In this document: positions 42,651 through 51,164 of the stretch, piece by piece
How the letters are laid out: every line of letters begins with the position of its first letter
Position numbering within the stretch: position 1 is the first letter of the stretch
NCBI RefSeq assembly: GCF_000013345.1
Contig: NC_007777.1
Coordinates: 2,790,001-2,854,000, forward strand
DNA length: 64,000 bases
Source: Frankia casuarinae
Lineage (GTDB): Bacteria; Actinomycetota; Actinomycetes; Frankiales; Frankiaceae
Direction: 5' to 3'
The notes under the pieces: model-generated
What the model saw: only the letters and a program-made list of their open reading frames with translations
What the model was told of the DNA's origin: nothing
Database searches by the model: none
Translations under genes and position numbers: made by a program

Positions 42651-44140
42651 CCACCTCTCATTCTGCCCTGCCTCACGGCAGACGCGAGAGGCATATCGGG
42701 CTGCTTCCCGGTGGGGCGGACGCCGCGGTCTGGTCGATCATCGACCAGAAGACCCGCCGGACCGCGGCGGAGGTGGTCGAGACACTGAACGGCCGCGACA
42801 CTGTCGTCAAGCTGGCGCGGCGGTATGCCAACCATGGCAATCCGCAGCGTGCCGGGCACCTGTTCGAGGTGATGCACGCGGTCGGATTCAACCGGCACGC
42901 GGCCCGCGCGGGCTCGACGGTACGCGCCCAGGTCCTGGAATGGACACAGGGCGGTCCGCAGAATGGTCCGGTCGACATCCGGCTGTCTGACGGTGGCCGG
43001 ATGGTCGCCGAGGTGCAGGCCAAACTCGTCGACCGGGTGTCGGACACGACCCGCCAGATCTCGCGATCCGCATATCAGGGCATGGGGCGACTGGTCGCAG
43101 GAGACCGGGTCGACGCCGTCCACGACCTGCTCGACCGGCGGCTGGGCATGAACCAGGAGGGGATCTACTTCGAGGGCTACGCCGACGCGGCGGCTTTCAG
43201 CACCGACCGGCTCACGCACGGGTCGGTGCACAGCGATTCGATCAGCTACCGGCAGACGCAGGACGCCGCCCACAACCCGGCCCGATGGGCCAACCACCAG
43301 ATCGCCGCCGCAGCCGGGCGAGACATCGCCACCTCCAGCCTCGCTGGAGCCGCCGCAGGCGCGCTCGTCGGCGCCATGGTCACCACGGCCAGCGAGACCG
43401 CCCGGATCCGTGCCGGCGAGACCTCCGCTGGCGCCGCAGTCATCACGGTCGCTGGCGGCACCGCCCGCAACGCCGCCCGCTCCGGTGCTATCGGCACGAT
43501 CTCCGCTTCCGTCCGCACCGCGGCCAGCAGCGGTCTTCTGCCCAAGGCGCTGGGCAGCGGTACCGTGCCCGCCGCCATGGCTGACGCCGTGTGGGCCGTC
43601 GCCGACGCCGGCCTGGACCTGGCCCGCGGTCGCATCGACCCCGGCGAGTTCGCTGCCCGCAGCGTGACGGGGACCGCCAGGACCGGCCTGATGTGGGCCG
43701 GCGGCCTGGTCGGGCAGACCGTCGTCCCCGTCCCCGTCCTCGGAGCCCTCGTCGGTGGTGTCGTCGCGCAGGCCACCGCCGCCATCATCGTCCAAGGACT
43801 CCAGCTCGCGATCGTCGCGGCCCGCGCCGACGGCGCCAGCCCCGAGCTACTCGCGGTCCTGGAAGCCGAGACCGTCACCACCGCGGCCACGGCCGCGCTG
43901 ATCGGCCAGGCGACCATGACTCTCGGCGAGGATCAGCACACTCAGGTCACCCGCGCCGCGCTACCCGACCTCGCCCACGTCCAGACGACGCTCACCACCA
44001 GCGATCCCAGCACCGCAATCATCGAACTTGCCACCGTTACCTGCCACCACGCCAACCAGCCGCTGTTCACCACCCTCGACGAATTCAACCAGTGGATGGC
44101 CGACACCGACGCCCCGCTCATCCTCAACCCGAACTGGTAA
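42647..44140 (+). CDS. Unknown two-part protein: possible PD-(D/E)XK domain plus glycine-zipper membrane region
   Basis: 497 residues; no recognised family. The first 200 residues are soluble. HLFEVMHAVGFN (helix with Glu), then GPVDIRLSDGGRMVAEVQAK gives an Asp followed after 11-12 residues by an E-x-Q-x-K strand, a spacing compatible with a PD-(D/E)XK nuclease core, though weak. Residues about 225-410 contain four or more Gly/Ala-rich helices (SSLAGAAAGALVGAMVTTA, GLMWAGGLVGQTVVPVPVLG, ALVGGVVAQATAAIIVQGL), similar in style to the partner gene. The last 90 residues are soluble and end in a Trp. It is translationally coupled to the upstream gene and followed by a 17-bp hairpin terminator. 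A membrane-inserting effector or defence protein is one possibility. Confidence 0.55.
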   Translation: MTTSHSALPHGRRERHIGLLPGGADAAVWSIIDQKTRRTAAEVVETLNGRDTVVKLARRYANHGNPQRAGHLFEVMHAVGFNRHAARAGSTVRAQVLEWTQGGPQNGPVDIRLSDGGRMVAEVQAKLVDRVSDTTRQISRSAYQGMGRLVAGDRVDAVHDLLDRRLGMNQEGIYFEGYADAAAFSTDRLTHGSVHSDSISYRQTQDAAHNPARWANHQIAAAAGRDIATSSLAGAAAGALVGAMVTTASETARIRAGETSAGAAVITVAGGTARNAARSGAIGTISASVRTAASSGLLPKALGSGTVPAAMADAVWAVADAGLDLARGRIDPGEFAARSVTGTARTGLMWAGGLVGQTVVPVPVLGALVGGVVAQATAAIIVQGLQLAIVAARADGASPELLAVLEAETVTTAATAALIGQATMTLGEDQHTQVTRAALPDLAHVQTTLTTSDPSTAIIELATVTCHHANQPLFTTLDEFNQWMADTDAPLILNPNW

Positions 44141-44341
44141 CCCACACCGAGCGCGCACCACGTTTCCCCGACCCGGCCGGTGGCACACCGGCCGGGTCTC
44201 GAGACCACGTCATCGGGAGACAACGAGGACCGGAACGGCATCGTCGATCTGGCCAGGTAGGGCATCACGGCAGACGACGGCGAAAGACCACCCAGATTGC
44301 CCACGTGCGCCGTTGCATCGTGATGATCGATAGCGCTCATC

Positions 44342-44379
44342 ACCTATGCCGCCTCGCCTCTCGGCGAGGCGGCATAGGT
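44342..44379. terminator. 17-bp perfect hairpin after the two-gene system
   Basis: ACCTATGCCGCCTCGCC (44342-44358), loop TCTC, then its exact complement (44363-44379). This is the strongest hairpin in the window. It lies about 200 bases after the second gene, in a 371-bp gap with no other coding signal, before the transposase remnant. It lacks a T-tract and may be a terminator or an element-borne structure. Confidence 0.75.
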
Positions 44380-44473
44380 CTGACCGGCCGAAGCCGTGCC
44401 GGGTTCCCGCTTCCCAGCCACCTGCCCGCTTGCGCGGGTCTTACGGTCGGCTCCACGGGGCCTGTCAACTTAA

Positions 44474-44511
44474 GGGCTCTGCCAAGATTCCGGTGGTGAC
44501 AGGCAGTTGCC
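44474..44511 (+). mobile_element. Probable left end of an ISL3-family element
   Basis: GGGCTCTGCCAAGATTCCGG just upstream of the transposase remnant has the GG-CTCT-G-CAAG look of ISL3-family terminal repeats as I remember them. No matching right end was found, in keeping with a truncated element. Confidence 0.4.
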
Positions 44512-45189
44512 GTGCGGGCATCATCGGTGCTGTGTGACGCCGAACTGCTGACGACCGTCTTCCCTCAGCTGGCCGCCGTGCTGGTCCAGCGCGTTGTCGA
44601 TGAGGGGCGCAGGGTGCGGGTCGTTGCCCGGACCCGGGCGGATCCGGTGCCCTGTCCGCGATGCGGGACCCGCACCGAGCGGGTGCATGGCTATCACCGG
44701 CGCTGGCTCACCGACCTGCTCCGCAAGGCCAACACCCTCGTCGTCACCGCCCGCGCCGCCGGGAACAGCCGCCTCGACCAGAAGACGATCGACGCGCTGC
44801 GGGCCCGCTACGACGCCGACGTCCGGATCGGCGAACTGACGAACCTGTCCCGTCCCTGGACCGACGAGAAGAACCATCCCGGCCTGGTCCTGGCCCGACG
44901 GCTCGCCGCGAAGGCCGACCAGGTCTGGCTCTTCACCACCAACTTCACGATCCCCTGGACGAACAATCCCAGCGAGCAGGCGATCAGGCTCCCGAAACGC
45001 CACCAGGCCGTCTCGGGCTACTGGCACACCCCCACCACCCTGGCCGCCTACCTCCGCGTGCGCTCCTACCTCGTCTCCGCCCGCGACCACGGCCTGACCG
45101 CCGTCGACGCCATCCGCCTCGCCCTCGCCGGTACGCCCTGGATGCCAGCCAGGCGCGCGGCCAGCCCCACACACGCTCTCGCCGCCTAA
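44512..45189 (+). pseudogene. Chimeric transposase remnant: ISL3 N-terminus joined to IS66 C-terminus
   Basis: 225 codons in one open frame but from two unrelated transposases. Residues 1-67 are the ISL3 N-terminal zinc finger (FPQLAAVLVQRVVDEGRRVR, CPRCGTRTERVHGYHRR). From about WLTDLLRKANTLV the sequence becomes the C-terminal catalytic part of an IS66-type DDE transposase (ARAAGNSRLDQKTIDALRAR, IPWTNNPSEQAIRLPKRHQA, YLRVRSYLVSARDHGL). Neither has its full catalytic core, so the product cannot transpose. The 3' end lies 42 bases before the truncated ART gene, which it probably interrupted. Confidence 0.85.
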
Positions 45190-45230
45190 ACCAACATCAA
45201 CACGGGGCTGCTACTGTAAAGCCGCCACCC

Positions 45231-45674
45231 GTGAATGGACACGACGTGTTGCGTCACGGAGGCGAGTCCAGCGCAGACACGGCGCGCATCATGGCCGACC
45301 TTGACGACGCATTCGAACAGGTTGTGCCTCTCGACCAGCCCATCACCGTCATCCGCGGCATCGGATCGGTCACAGACATCGCAGGTGAGCCGCCAGCGGA
45401 CGGTTTCGTCTTCCGTGACCACGGCTTCGTTTCCACCACTATCAGTGACCACATTGCGGCCAGCTTCAGCAGCGGCTACGACACCGCCACACTGAAGATC
45501 ACAATCCCTGCTGGGGCGAAGGTGTTGTCCCTCATCCCACCAGCACCCCCGGCCTTCAAATCCCGGCATCCCGAAGAAAACGAGATCCTCCTCCCGCGCG
45601 ATACCGTCTTCGAGATAGTCACCGACACGAAGATCAACTCCAATCGGGAGATAGAGATCAATGTCATCATCTGA
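45231..45674 (+). CDS. ADP-ribosyltransferase domain protein, N-terminally truncated
   Basis: 147 residues from a GTG at 45231. It shows the three ART landmarks in order: the NAD-binding Arg in TVIRGIGS, the STS-like strand HGFVSTTIS, and the ExE-type motif PEENEILLPRDTVFEI (Glu-Asn-Glu). It aligns along its whole length with the C-terminal two thirds of the ART at 45959-46702, starting at the NPxLR helix before DLDDAF. The missing N-terminus lies where the transposase remnant now ends, so the gene was cut by an insertion. The domain itself is nearly complete and could still be active if translated. A tiny gene overlaps its 3' end. Confidence 0.75.
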   Translation: MNGHDVLRHGGESSADTARIMADLDDAFEQVVPLDQPITVIRGIGSVTDIAGEPPADGFVFRDHGFVSTTISDHIAASFSSGYDTATLKITIPAGAKVLSLIPPAPPAFKSRHPEENEILLPRDTVFEIVTDTKINSNREIEINVII

Positions 45675-45825
45675 CAACCCAGACCGTCCAGACCGCGACC
45701 AGCCCGACTCGCAGACAGTCCGACCCGAACGGTTCACCTGGAAACCCGGCGACATCGAAATCCTCCAGCCCGCTGACCGGGACCAGCCGACAAGCCCCCC
45801 AGACAAAAACACACCGGACCCGTAA
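45661..45825 (+). CDS. 54-residue acidic Pro-rich protein, ART partner candidate
   Basis: Begins inside the last codons of the truncated ART gene (14-base overlap, different frame) and ends with TAA. The product is rich in Asp and Pro, with the central motif FTWKPGDIEILQP. The gene after the second ART encodes a protein of nearly the same size with KPWKPGDPIP. The repeated arrangement, ART followed by a small W-KPGD protein, argues that it is a real gene. An antitoxin or immunity role is possible but not shown; no family recognised. Confidence 0.55.
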   Translation: MSSSDNPDRPDRDQPDSQTVRPERFTWKPGDIEILQPADRDQPTSPPDKNTPDP

Positions 45826-45958
45826 ACCCCCAACCGGAAAACACCATCCGCCCAGGCCGAGCGTCTGACCGCGGCGCCCGCACGTCCCGTCGCATCCGCT
45901 GCGGCGCCAGGTGCCCGCATCGTTGCCCTAGCAGTGCGACCGCCCTGGAGCGCCGTCC

Positions 45959-46702
45959 ATGCGTGTTCCGCGGCCGTGTGGCGCCCTCACCCTCCGCGGA
46001 ACACGCTGCAAGAACCCCGCAGCCCCCGGCATGCCGATCTGCGCGGTCCACGAGAAAACCCGGAAGAAGCTCGCCGAGCTCGCCCGCCACAACCGGGCAC
46101 GCAACACCGGCTGGCGGCCACTCCCCTCCGGGACGCTCCGAGGCAAGGATGCCGACCGGTACCTCGTCGGCCTGGCAGACGCCAGCCGCATCCCCGAAGC
46201 CTCGCGACGGGCCGTATGGACCTACAGCGGCCCCCACTCACCGATCAACCCCACACTCCGCGCCCGCACCCTGAGCGATAACCCGGATATCGCCCACGTA
46301 GTGGCCGACCTCGACGCAGCATTCGACGCCGTCCCACAGACGACACGGCCAATCAGCGTGCACCGCGGGCTCCGCCACGTCGACCGCTTCCTCCCCCCCG
46401 ACGCCACCGGCTTCCGAGACAGAGACCTCGGCTTCCGTTCCATGACCACCGACGTCAGCGTCGCCGAGGACTTCACCCGCTTCGGACCACCAACAGCAAC
46501 ACGAATGATCGTCGAAGTCGAAATACCGGCCGGATCCAAGGTCCTCCCCGTCGAGACACTCGGCACCCAGTTCCCCGGACAGAACGAAGTCCTCCTCCCT
46601 CGGAACACGGTCTTCGAGTTCTTCTCCGACGAGACTCGCACTGACGCCAACGGCCGCCCGGTCCGCTACGCGAAAGCCCGCATCGTCGGCCCCCAGCAGT
46701 AG
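45959..46702 (+). CDS. ADP-ribosyltransferase domain protein with N-terminal zinc knuckle
   Basis: 247 residues. An N-terminal CGALTLRGTRC ... CAVH knuckle (about residues 7-31) resembles short zinc-binding heads found in phage and toxin proteins. The ART domain (about 95-240) has the Arg in SVHRGLRHVD, the second strand LGFRSMTTD, and FPGQNEVLLPRNTVFEF, where the catalytic pair is Gln-x-Glu. In the first, truncated copy this is Glu-x-Glu. By analogy with known ARTs, ExE enzymes usually modify Arg, and QxE enzymes modify other residues such as Asn or Thr. There is no signal peptide. It is followed by a 52-residue gene of the W-KPGD type. Confidence 0.8.
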   Translation: MRVPRPCGALTLRGTRCKNPAAPGMPICAVHEKTRKKLAELARHNRARNTGWRPLPSGTLRGKDADRYLVGLADASRIPEASRRAVWTYSGPHSPINPTLRARTLSDNPDIAHVVADLDAAFDAVPQTTRPISVHRGLRHVDRFLPPDATGFRDRDLGFRSMTTDVSVAEDFTRFGPPTATRMIVEVEIPAGSKVLPVETLGTQFPGQNEVLLPRNTVFEFFSDETRTDANGRPVRYAKARIVGPQQ

Positions 46703-46711
46703 AATCAGCCC

Positions 46712-46870
46712 ATGTCAGAGAACCCGCCACCGCCCAAGGACGACCGGCTCGACCGGTTCGTCAGCAACCCCGGCGACAGCATCATCTACGGCCCGGACGG
46801 CAAGCCGTGGAAGCCCGGCGACCCGATCCCCGCGCGCAACAAGACCGACACGGACAACTCCAGCAAGTAG
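46712..46870 (+). CDS. 52-residue W-KPGD protein, ART partner candidate
   Basis: ATG at 46712, 9 bases after the ART stop, to TAG. The product is charged and Pro-rich (SENPPPPKDDRLDRF) with IIYGPDGKPWKPGDPIP in the centre. It shares the W-KPGD core, length and position with the small gene after the first ART copy. The ribosome site is weak, as expected for a gene coupled to the one before. Function unknown. Confidence 0.55.
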   Translation: MSENPPPPKDDRLDRFVSNPGDSIIYGPDGKPWKPGDPIPARNKTDTDNSSK

Positions 46871-46911
46871 CAGACCCCCCGCTCAGGCCAGGTGCCTGAG
46901 CGGCGTCCCCT

Positions 46912-47589
46912 TCACACCACGAGCGAGGTCCAGGTGCCTCGCCGTGGGTAAGTAGTCGGAAGTCGCGTGGGGGAATGCTGACGGGCGGTGTCACCGGGTG
47001 TGACACCGCTGGAGTCGGGCTGGCGTGGCTGGGTCAGCCGGGAGGCTTCCTCCAGCGGGCGAGGTCGTCGGGGTTGGCAGCCCAGGGCAGGAACCGGTCG
47101 AGGTCCGTCCCGGTGGGTGCTCTGGCGCCGGCGCGACCGCAGGCGTCGAGGTAGTCGGCCAGGTAGGCACGTGTAACCCCCGCCCTCGAAGTCGCCGTCG
47201 ACCTCGTCACGCGCCAGGTGGTCGTAGCTGCGCCGGCCCGAACGCGCCCCCGGCCCCCGCGGCCGGCCCGTCGACCCACCAGCCCCCTCACCAGCCGCCC
47301 CGTCCCGACCATCACCGCTGTCCCCTGCGCCGGCGCAGGCCGGCGGCCCGCCCGACGCGCGCTCCGACGACCGGCCGAACAGCATCCGACGCAACGTCGC
47401 CAGTTCCGCCCGCAACGCCTCAAGCTCGGCCGCGGCCGCGGTCTCCCGCGCGAGCAGCCGGGCATGCTCCGTCCCCAGCTCCGCGAGCTCGACTCGCAGA
47501 CGGCCGTTCTCCACCAACACATCCGCCAGCGCCTCACCACCAGCAACGCCGCAAACACCCGACTCGACAACCGCCACGCACCACAGCAA
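46912..47589 (-). pseudogene. IS66-type transposase N-terminal remnant
   Basis: The minus strand encodes the leucine-zipper and start of an IS66 transposase: VENGRLRVELAELGTEHARL, LEALRAELATLRRMLFGRSS, then RRSYDHLARDEVDGDFEGGG. After this the frame loses similarity. In the next frame the codons at about 47040-47170 read AYLADYLDACGRAGAR and DLDRFLPWAANPDDLARW, which look protein-like but are not IS66 and end at a stop. This is a broken element, opposite in direction to the IS66 fragment at 44.7 kb, so a second insertion. Confidence 0.7.
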
Positions 47590-47658
47590 ACCATCCCGAC
47601 CAGCGAACCATCACCCACGGAGACCATCAGGCCACACCCAGCCCCCGCAGCCACCGCC

Positions 47659-48706
47659 AACGTCGATCAACTCAACGGGACTTCCGACTACGTACGCTCC
47701 ACTGTCGCCACCATCCTCGGGCAGACGGTGCACATCGTAGGGGCCTCGGACTCAAGGAGCGAGGGTCGCATCCGTGGACTCACCGCGAAGACCGTCCTCT
47801 ACGACGAGATCACGCTCTCGCCGGAACCCATGTTCCAGCAGACCCTCGCGCGTCTGAGCCTGCCCTACAGTCGTCTGATCGGTTCGACTAATCCCGATAG
47901 TCCGGCGCATTGGCTCAGAAAAAAAATTCCTGCTACGTGCCGGTGAGCTTGGCGCCGGGCTCGCGCACTTCCATTTTACGCTCATGGATAACCCCAGCCT
48001 TTCGCCGGCCTACGTCGAGGCGCTGAAGAAGGAGTACGTCGGCCTCTGGTATGCCAGGTTCGTCGAGGGGCGCTGGATCATGGCTGAGGGTGTCGTGTAC
48101 GACATGTGGGACGAGGACCGCATGGTCGAAGACGAAATCCCCAGTATCGTGCGCTGGGTAGGCACGGGCGTGGACCACGGCCAAGTTAATCCGTTCAACG
48201 CCATCGTCGGCGGCATCGGGGTGGACCGCCGCCTTCACCTGGTGGCCGAATACCGGTACGAGTCGAAGCTCGCGCGCAGACAGAAGACCGACGCCGAGTA
48301 CTCGATGGCGTTGCAGGAGTTCCACGCGCAGGTACCGATCCCGGGTACGAGCCTTCGGGGTGTGCGACCGGAGTACATCTGCGTCGACCCCTCGGCCGCG
48401 TCGTTCGTGACCCAGCTCTACCGAGACGGTGTCAGCGGCGTGATGAACGCAGACAACGCGGTTCTCGACGGTATCCGCATGGTGGCGTCGCTGATGGGCA
48501 ACGACCGGCTTCGCGTGCACCGGTCCGTGAAGGGCTGGCGGGAAGAGGTCGGCTCGTATGCCTGGGACGATGACGCTTCGGAGCGCGGCGAGGAACGTCC
48601 GGTGAAGACCGAGGACCACGCGATGGATAGCGCACGGTATCTAATCAAGAGCACAGAGCCACTGTGGTACAGCACTCTCCGTCAGCCGCTCCAGCCTGCC
48701 GCGTAG
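47659..48706 (+). pseudogene. Phage terminase large subunit, 5'-truncated and frameshifted
   Basis: C-terminal part of a PBSX-type terminase. The first section (STVATILGQTVHIVGASDSR, KTVLYDEITLSPEPMFQQTL) is the end of the ATPase domain. At an eight-A run (47919-47926) the frame changes. With one A fewer, the text continues FLLRAGELGAGLAHFHFTLM into the nuclease domain, with Asp in VDHGQVNPFNAI, Asp in YICVDPSAASFV and EDHAMDSARYLI. It ends at 48706. The Walker A half is absent, replaced upstream by the IS66 remnant. No other phage gene is nearby, so this is a prophage relic. Confidence 0.85.
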
Positions 48707-48804
48707 AAGGGCCTGCCTGTGGGATCCCGTCCGACTCTCGCCGGCCTCGCCGCCCGACGCCGCCGCAAGCCCCCGATGGCCGGCCCGCAGCAGGCCCCGC
48801 CGGG

Positions 48805-49470
48805 TCAGTCGGCCGGGATGATCCGGTAGCCGACCCCCGCGAGCGTCTCGATGACGGGCGGGTCGCCGAGTTTGCGACGCAGCCGTCCAATGGTGACCGA
48901 GACGGTCTTGGTGAAGGGGTCCGCGTACTCGTCCCAGACCTGTTCGAGCAGCCGCTCGGCACTCAGCGGGGCCGGCATCGCGCGCAACAGTGCCTCCAGT
49001 ACGGCGAATTCCTTGGCGGAGAGATCGAGTCGCCGCCCGTCACGGATGGCGGTGTGGCGCAGTGGGTCGAGTTCGACACCGCCGGCTTTGAGGACGCGTG
49101 GCTGCGCGGTGGGCCGACGCCGGGCCAGTGCCCGCACCCGTAGGACGAGTTCGGGAAAGTGGAAGGGTTTGGGGAGGTAGTCGTCCGCGCCGAGGCTCAG
49201 CCCGGTGACACGATCGGCGCTGGTGTCGGCCGCGGTGAGCATCAGAACCATGGCCGGGTCCTCGGAATCTATGATCATCCGGCACAACATGTCACCGTTC
49301 AGGCCGGGGAGGTCACGGTCGAGCAGCACGACGTCGTAGCGGTTGACATCGAGTTTGGCGGCGGCGTCGAGACCGTCGTAGCTGACGTCGACAGCCATGC
49401 CGTGGTCACGGAGGCCTTCGGCGATGTCGTCGGCGAGGCGGTGCACGTCCTCGACGACGAGCACTCTCAC
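48805..49470 (-). CDS. OmpR/PhoB-type response regulator
   Basis: 221 residues. The receiver domain has the acidic pair VVEDVHRLA, phospho-acceptor Asp in VVLLDRDLPG (near residue 51), Thr in MLTAADT and Lys in YLPKPFHFPEL. The C-terminal winged helix reads LSAKEFAVLEALLRAM and TKTVSVTIGRLRRKLGD, ending GVGYRIIPA. The GTG start overlaps the stop of the histidine kinase gene upstream (GTGA), so the pair is co-translated with the kinase first, the reverse of the common order. Confidence 0.95.
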   Translation of the reverse strand: MRVLVVEDVHRLADDIAEGLRDHGMAVDVSYDGLDAAAKLDVNRYDVVLLDRDLPGLNGDMLCRMIIDSEDPAMVLMLTAADTSADRVTGLSLGADDYLPKPFHFPELVLRVRALARRRPTAQPRVLKAGGVELDPLRHTAIRDGRRLDLSAKEFAVLEALLRAMPAPLSAERLLEQVWDEYADPFTKTVSVTIGRLRRKLGDPPVIETLAGVGYRIIPAD

Positions 49471-50888
49471 CGCGACCCCCCGGGCCTCACCGCGACCCCG
49501 GCCTCACCGCGACCCCCCGGCACCCTCGGCACCCTCGGCACCCCCGACACCGGAGCGCGGCCGACGAGCGGCATGGTGATGACGGCCCGCAGACCGCCCT
49601 CGGGTCGGGCGCTCAGGTGCAGAGCGCCGTCATGGGCCGCGGCGATCGCGGCGACGATCGACAGCCCGAGCCCGACGCTGCCGGCGGTCGTGCGGTCGGC
49701 GGCCAGGCGGCGAAACGGCTGCCCGAGCTGCTGGACGTCGGCGTCGTCGAGCGGCGGCCCGGCGTTCTCGATCGTCAGGTGGGCAATCCTGGCGTCATCC
49801 GTGCCGCCGGTGGCGGGGTGGCAGCGGACCTGGACCTGGACGTGGACGAAGCCGCCGGGATGGTTGTAGCGCAGGGCGTTGTCGAGGAGGTTGTCGACCA
49901 GGCGCCGCAGCAGCGTCGGGTTTCCGATGATCTCGACGGCCGCGAGCTGACGGTGGATGTGCACGCCCAGCTCGGCGGCGTGAGGTTCGCGGGCTGCCAG
50001 CGCGGCGACGACGAGGCCGGTGAGCGAGACGGCGGCATCATTGCCGGGTGCCCCCTGATGGGCCCGCGCCAGGGTGAGGAAATTCTCGATCAGCCGGTCG
50101 GCCTGGTCGAGTCCCTCGCGAAGCTTGCCGGCGAGCACGGTGACCTCCCGCGGCACGGGCTGGGGTTTGCCCTCGGCGACATCGAGCGAGGTCCGCATCA
50201 TCGTGAGCGGGGTGCGCAGCTCGTGGGAGGCATTGGCGACGAAGCGTCGCTGCGCCTCGAACGCGGTCTCCAGGCGGGCCAGCAGCCCGTCTATGGTGTC
50301 ACCAAGGTCGGTGAGTTCATCCTGCGGGCCGGGTAGGTCCAGGCGCTCGTGCAGGTTCTCCTGGGAGATCCGCAGGGTGGTCGCGGTCATCGTGCGCAAC
50401 GGGCGCAGCACCCGGCCCGCCACCAGCCAGCCGAGCCAGATCGACACAACCGCCATGATCGCCAGTGCGATCCCGGACTCGACGAGCAACTGGTGCAGGT
50501 AGCTGTGGTGGACCTGCGAGGCGACCGCCGACGAGGCCCGTGGCGGGGCCGGTTGCCCGTTGAGTGGGCCGCCCTGGGTTTCCGGCATGCCGGTCGGGGT
50601 GGTGGTGATCTGGATGGTGGCGGTGACGTGCAGCACCAGAAGATACGTGATCGCCAGCAGCGCGGCGCCGGACAGGACGAACAAGCTGCCGTAGAGCAGC
50701 GTCAGGCGCAATCGGACCGTGCGCGGGAGCAGCCTCGCCCACGGCCACCGACGGAGGCGGGCGACCAGCCCGCTGGAACGCGGGGCGGCAGCGGCGGCTG
50801 ACACCGCCCGCCGAGCCGGCTCGGGCGGCTCGGCGGGTGTACCGGACGCCGCGGCAGCCGTCCTCGCCCGCTCGGCCAGGTCACTCAC
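49467..50888 (-). CDS. Sensor histidine kinase
   Basis: About 473 residues from the GTG at 50888, with GAGAGGTGG about 10 bases upstream. Two membrane helices (about 60-82 and 150-170) flank an extracellular loop of about 65 residues (TATIQITTTPTGMPETQGGP). A HAMP linker follows, then the H-box FVANASHELRTPLTMM, N-box NLLDNALRY and a G-box within GSVGLGLSIVAAIA. The C-terminal tail has a short VPRVPR repeat. It is divergent from a lipoprotein and MacB-type exporter operon, the likely target of the paired regulator (inference from position). Confidence 0.92.
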   Translation of the reverse strand: MSDLAERARTAAAASGTPAEPPEPARRAVSAAAAAPRSSGLVARLRRWPWARLLPRTVRLRLTLLYGSLFVLSGAALLAITYLLVLHVTATIQITTTPTGMPETQGGPLNGQPAPPRASSAVASQVHHSYLHQLLVESGIALAIMAVVSIWLGWLVAGRVLRPLRTMTATTLRISQENLHERLDLPGPQDELTDLGDTIDGLLARLETAFEAQRRFVANASHELRTPLTMMRTSLDVAEGKPQPVPREVTVLAGKLREGLDQADRLIENFLTLARAHQGAPGNDAAVSLTGLVVAALAAREPHAAELGVHIHRQLAAVEIIGNPTLLRRLVDNLLDNALRYNHPGGFVHVQVQVRCHPATGGTDDARIAHLTIENAGPPLDDADVQQLGQPFRRLAADRTTAGSVGLGLSIVAAIAAAHDGALHLSARPEGGLRAVITMPLVGRAPVSGVPRVPRVPGGRGEAGVAVRPGGSR

Positions 50889-50920
50889 GCTTGGCTGCCA
50901 CCTCTCGCAGATCCCGCACT

Positions 50921-50968
50921 GGAACCACCGTGCGCTGAAACCACCGTGCGCTGAAACCACCGTCGCCT
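50921..50968. repeat. 16-bp triple repeat in the divergent promoter region
   Basis: GAAACCACCGTGCGCT occurs three times head-to-tail (first copy starts GG, third ends diverged), 33 bases upstream of the histidine kinase start. Repeats of this kind may be response-regulator sites, but this genome has many similar arrays with no apparent regulatory role. Confidence 0.85.
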
Positions 50969-51164
50969 GTTGGCGCATGCGAACGGGAACCGGCTTCGGT
51001 GCGACCTTCCGCCCTCCCAGGATCCCACCCGCGCGGGTAACAGGGCGGTAACAGCTGACGTTGACCCCGTGTTGCCGCCCCCGTCATATCAACGTCCCAG
51101 TAACCGGACGCAGCCGAGAATCGGACCGAGCGCCGATCCCGCACCTGACGAGGACGTGAGCGAG

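Noticed and set aside
47912-47935. Programmed frameshifting in the terminase
   Set aside because: The gene also lacks its 5' half and has no phage neighbours, so plain decay or a homopolymer error is simpler.
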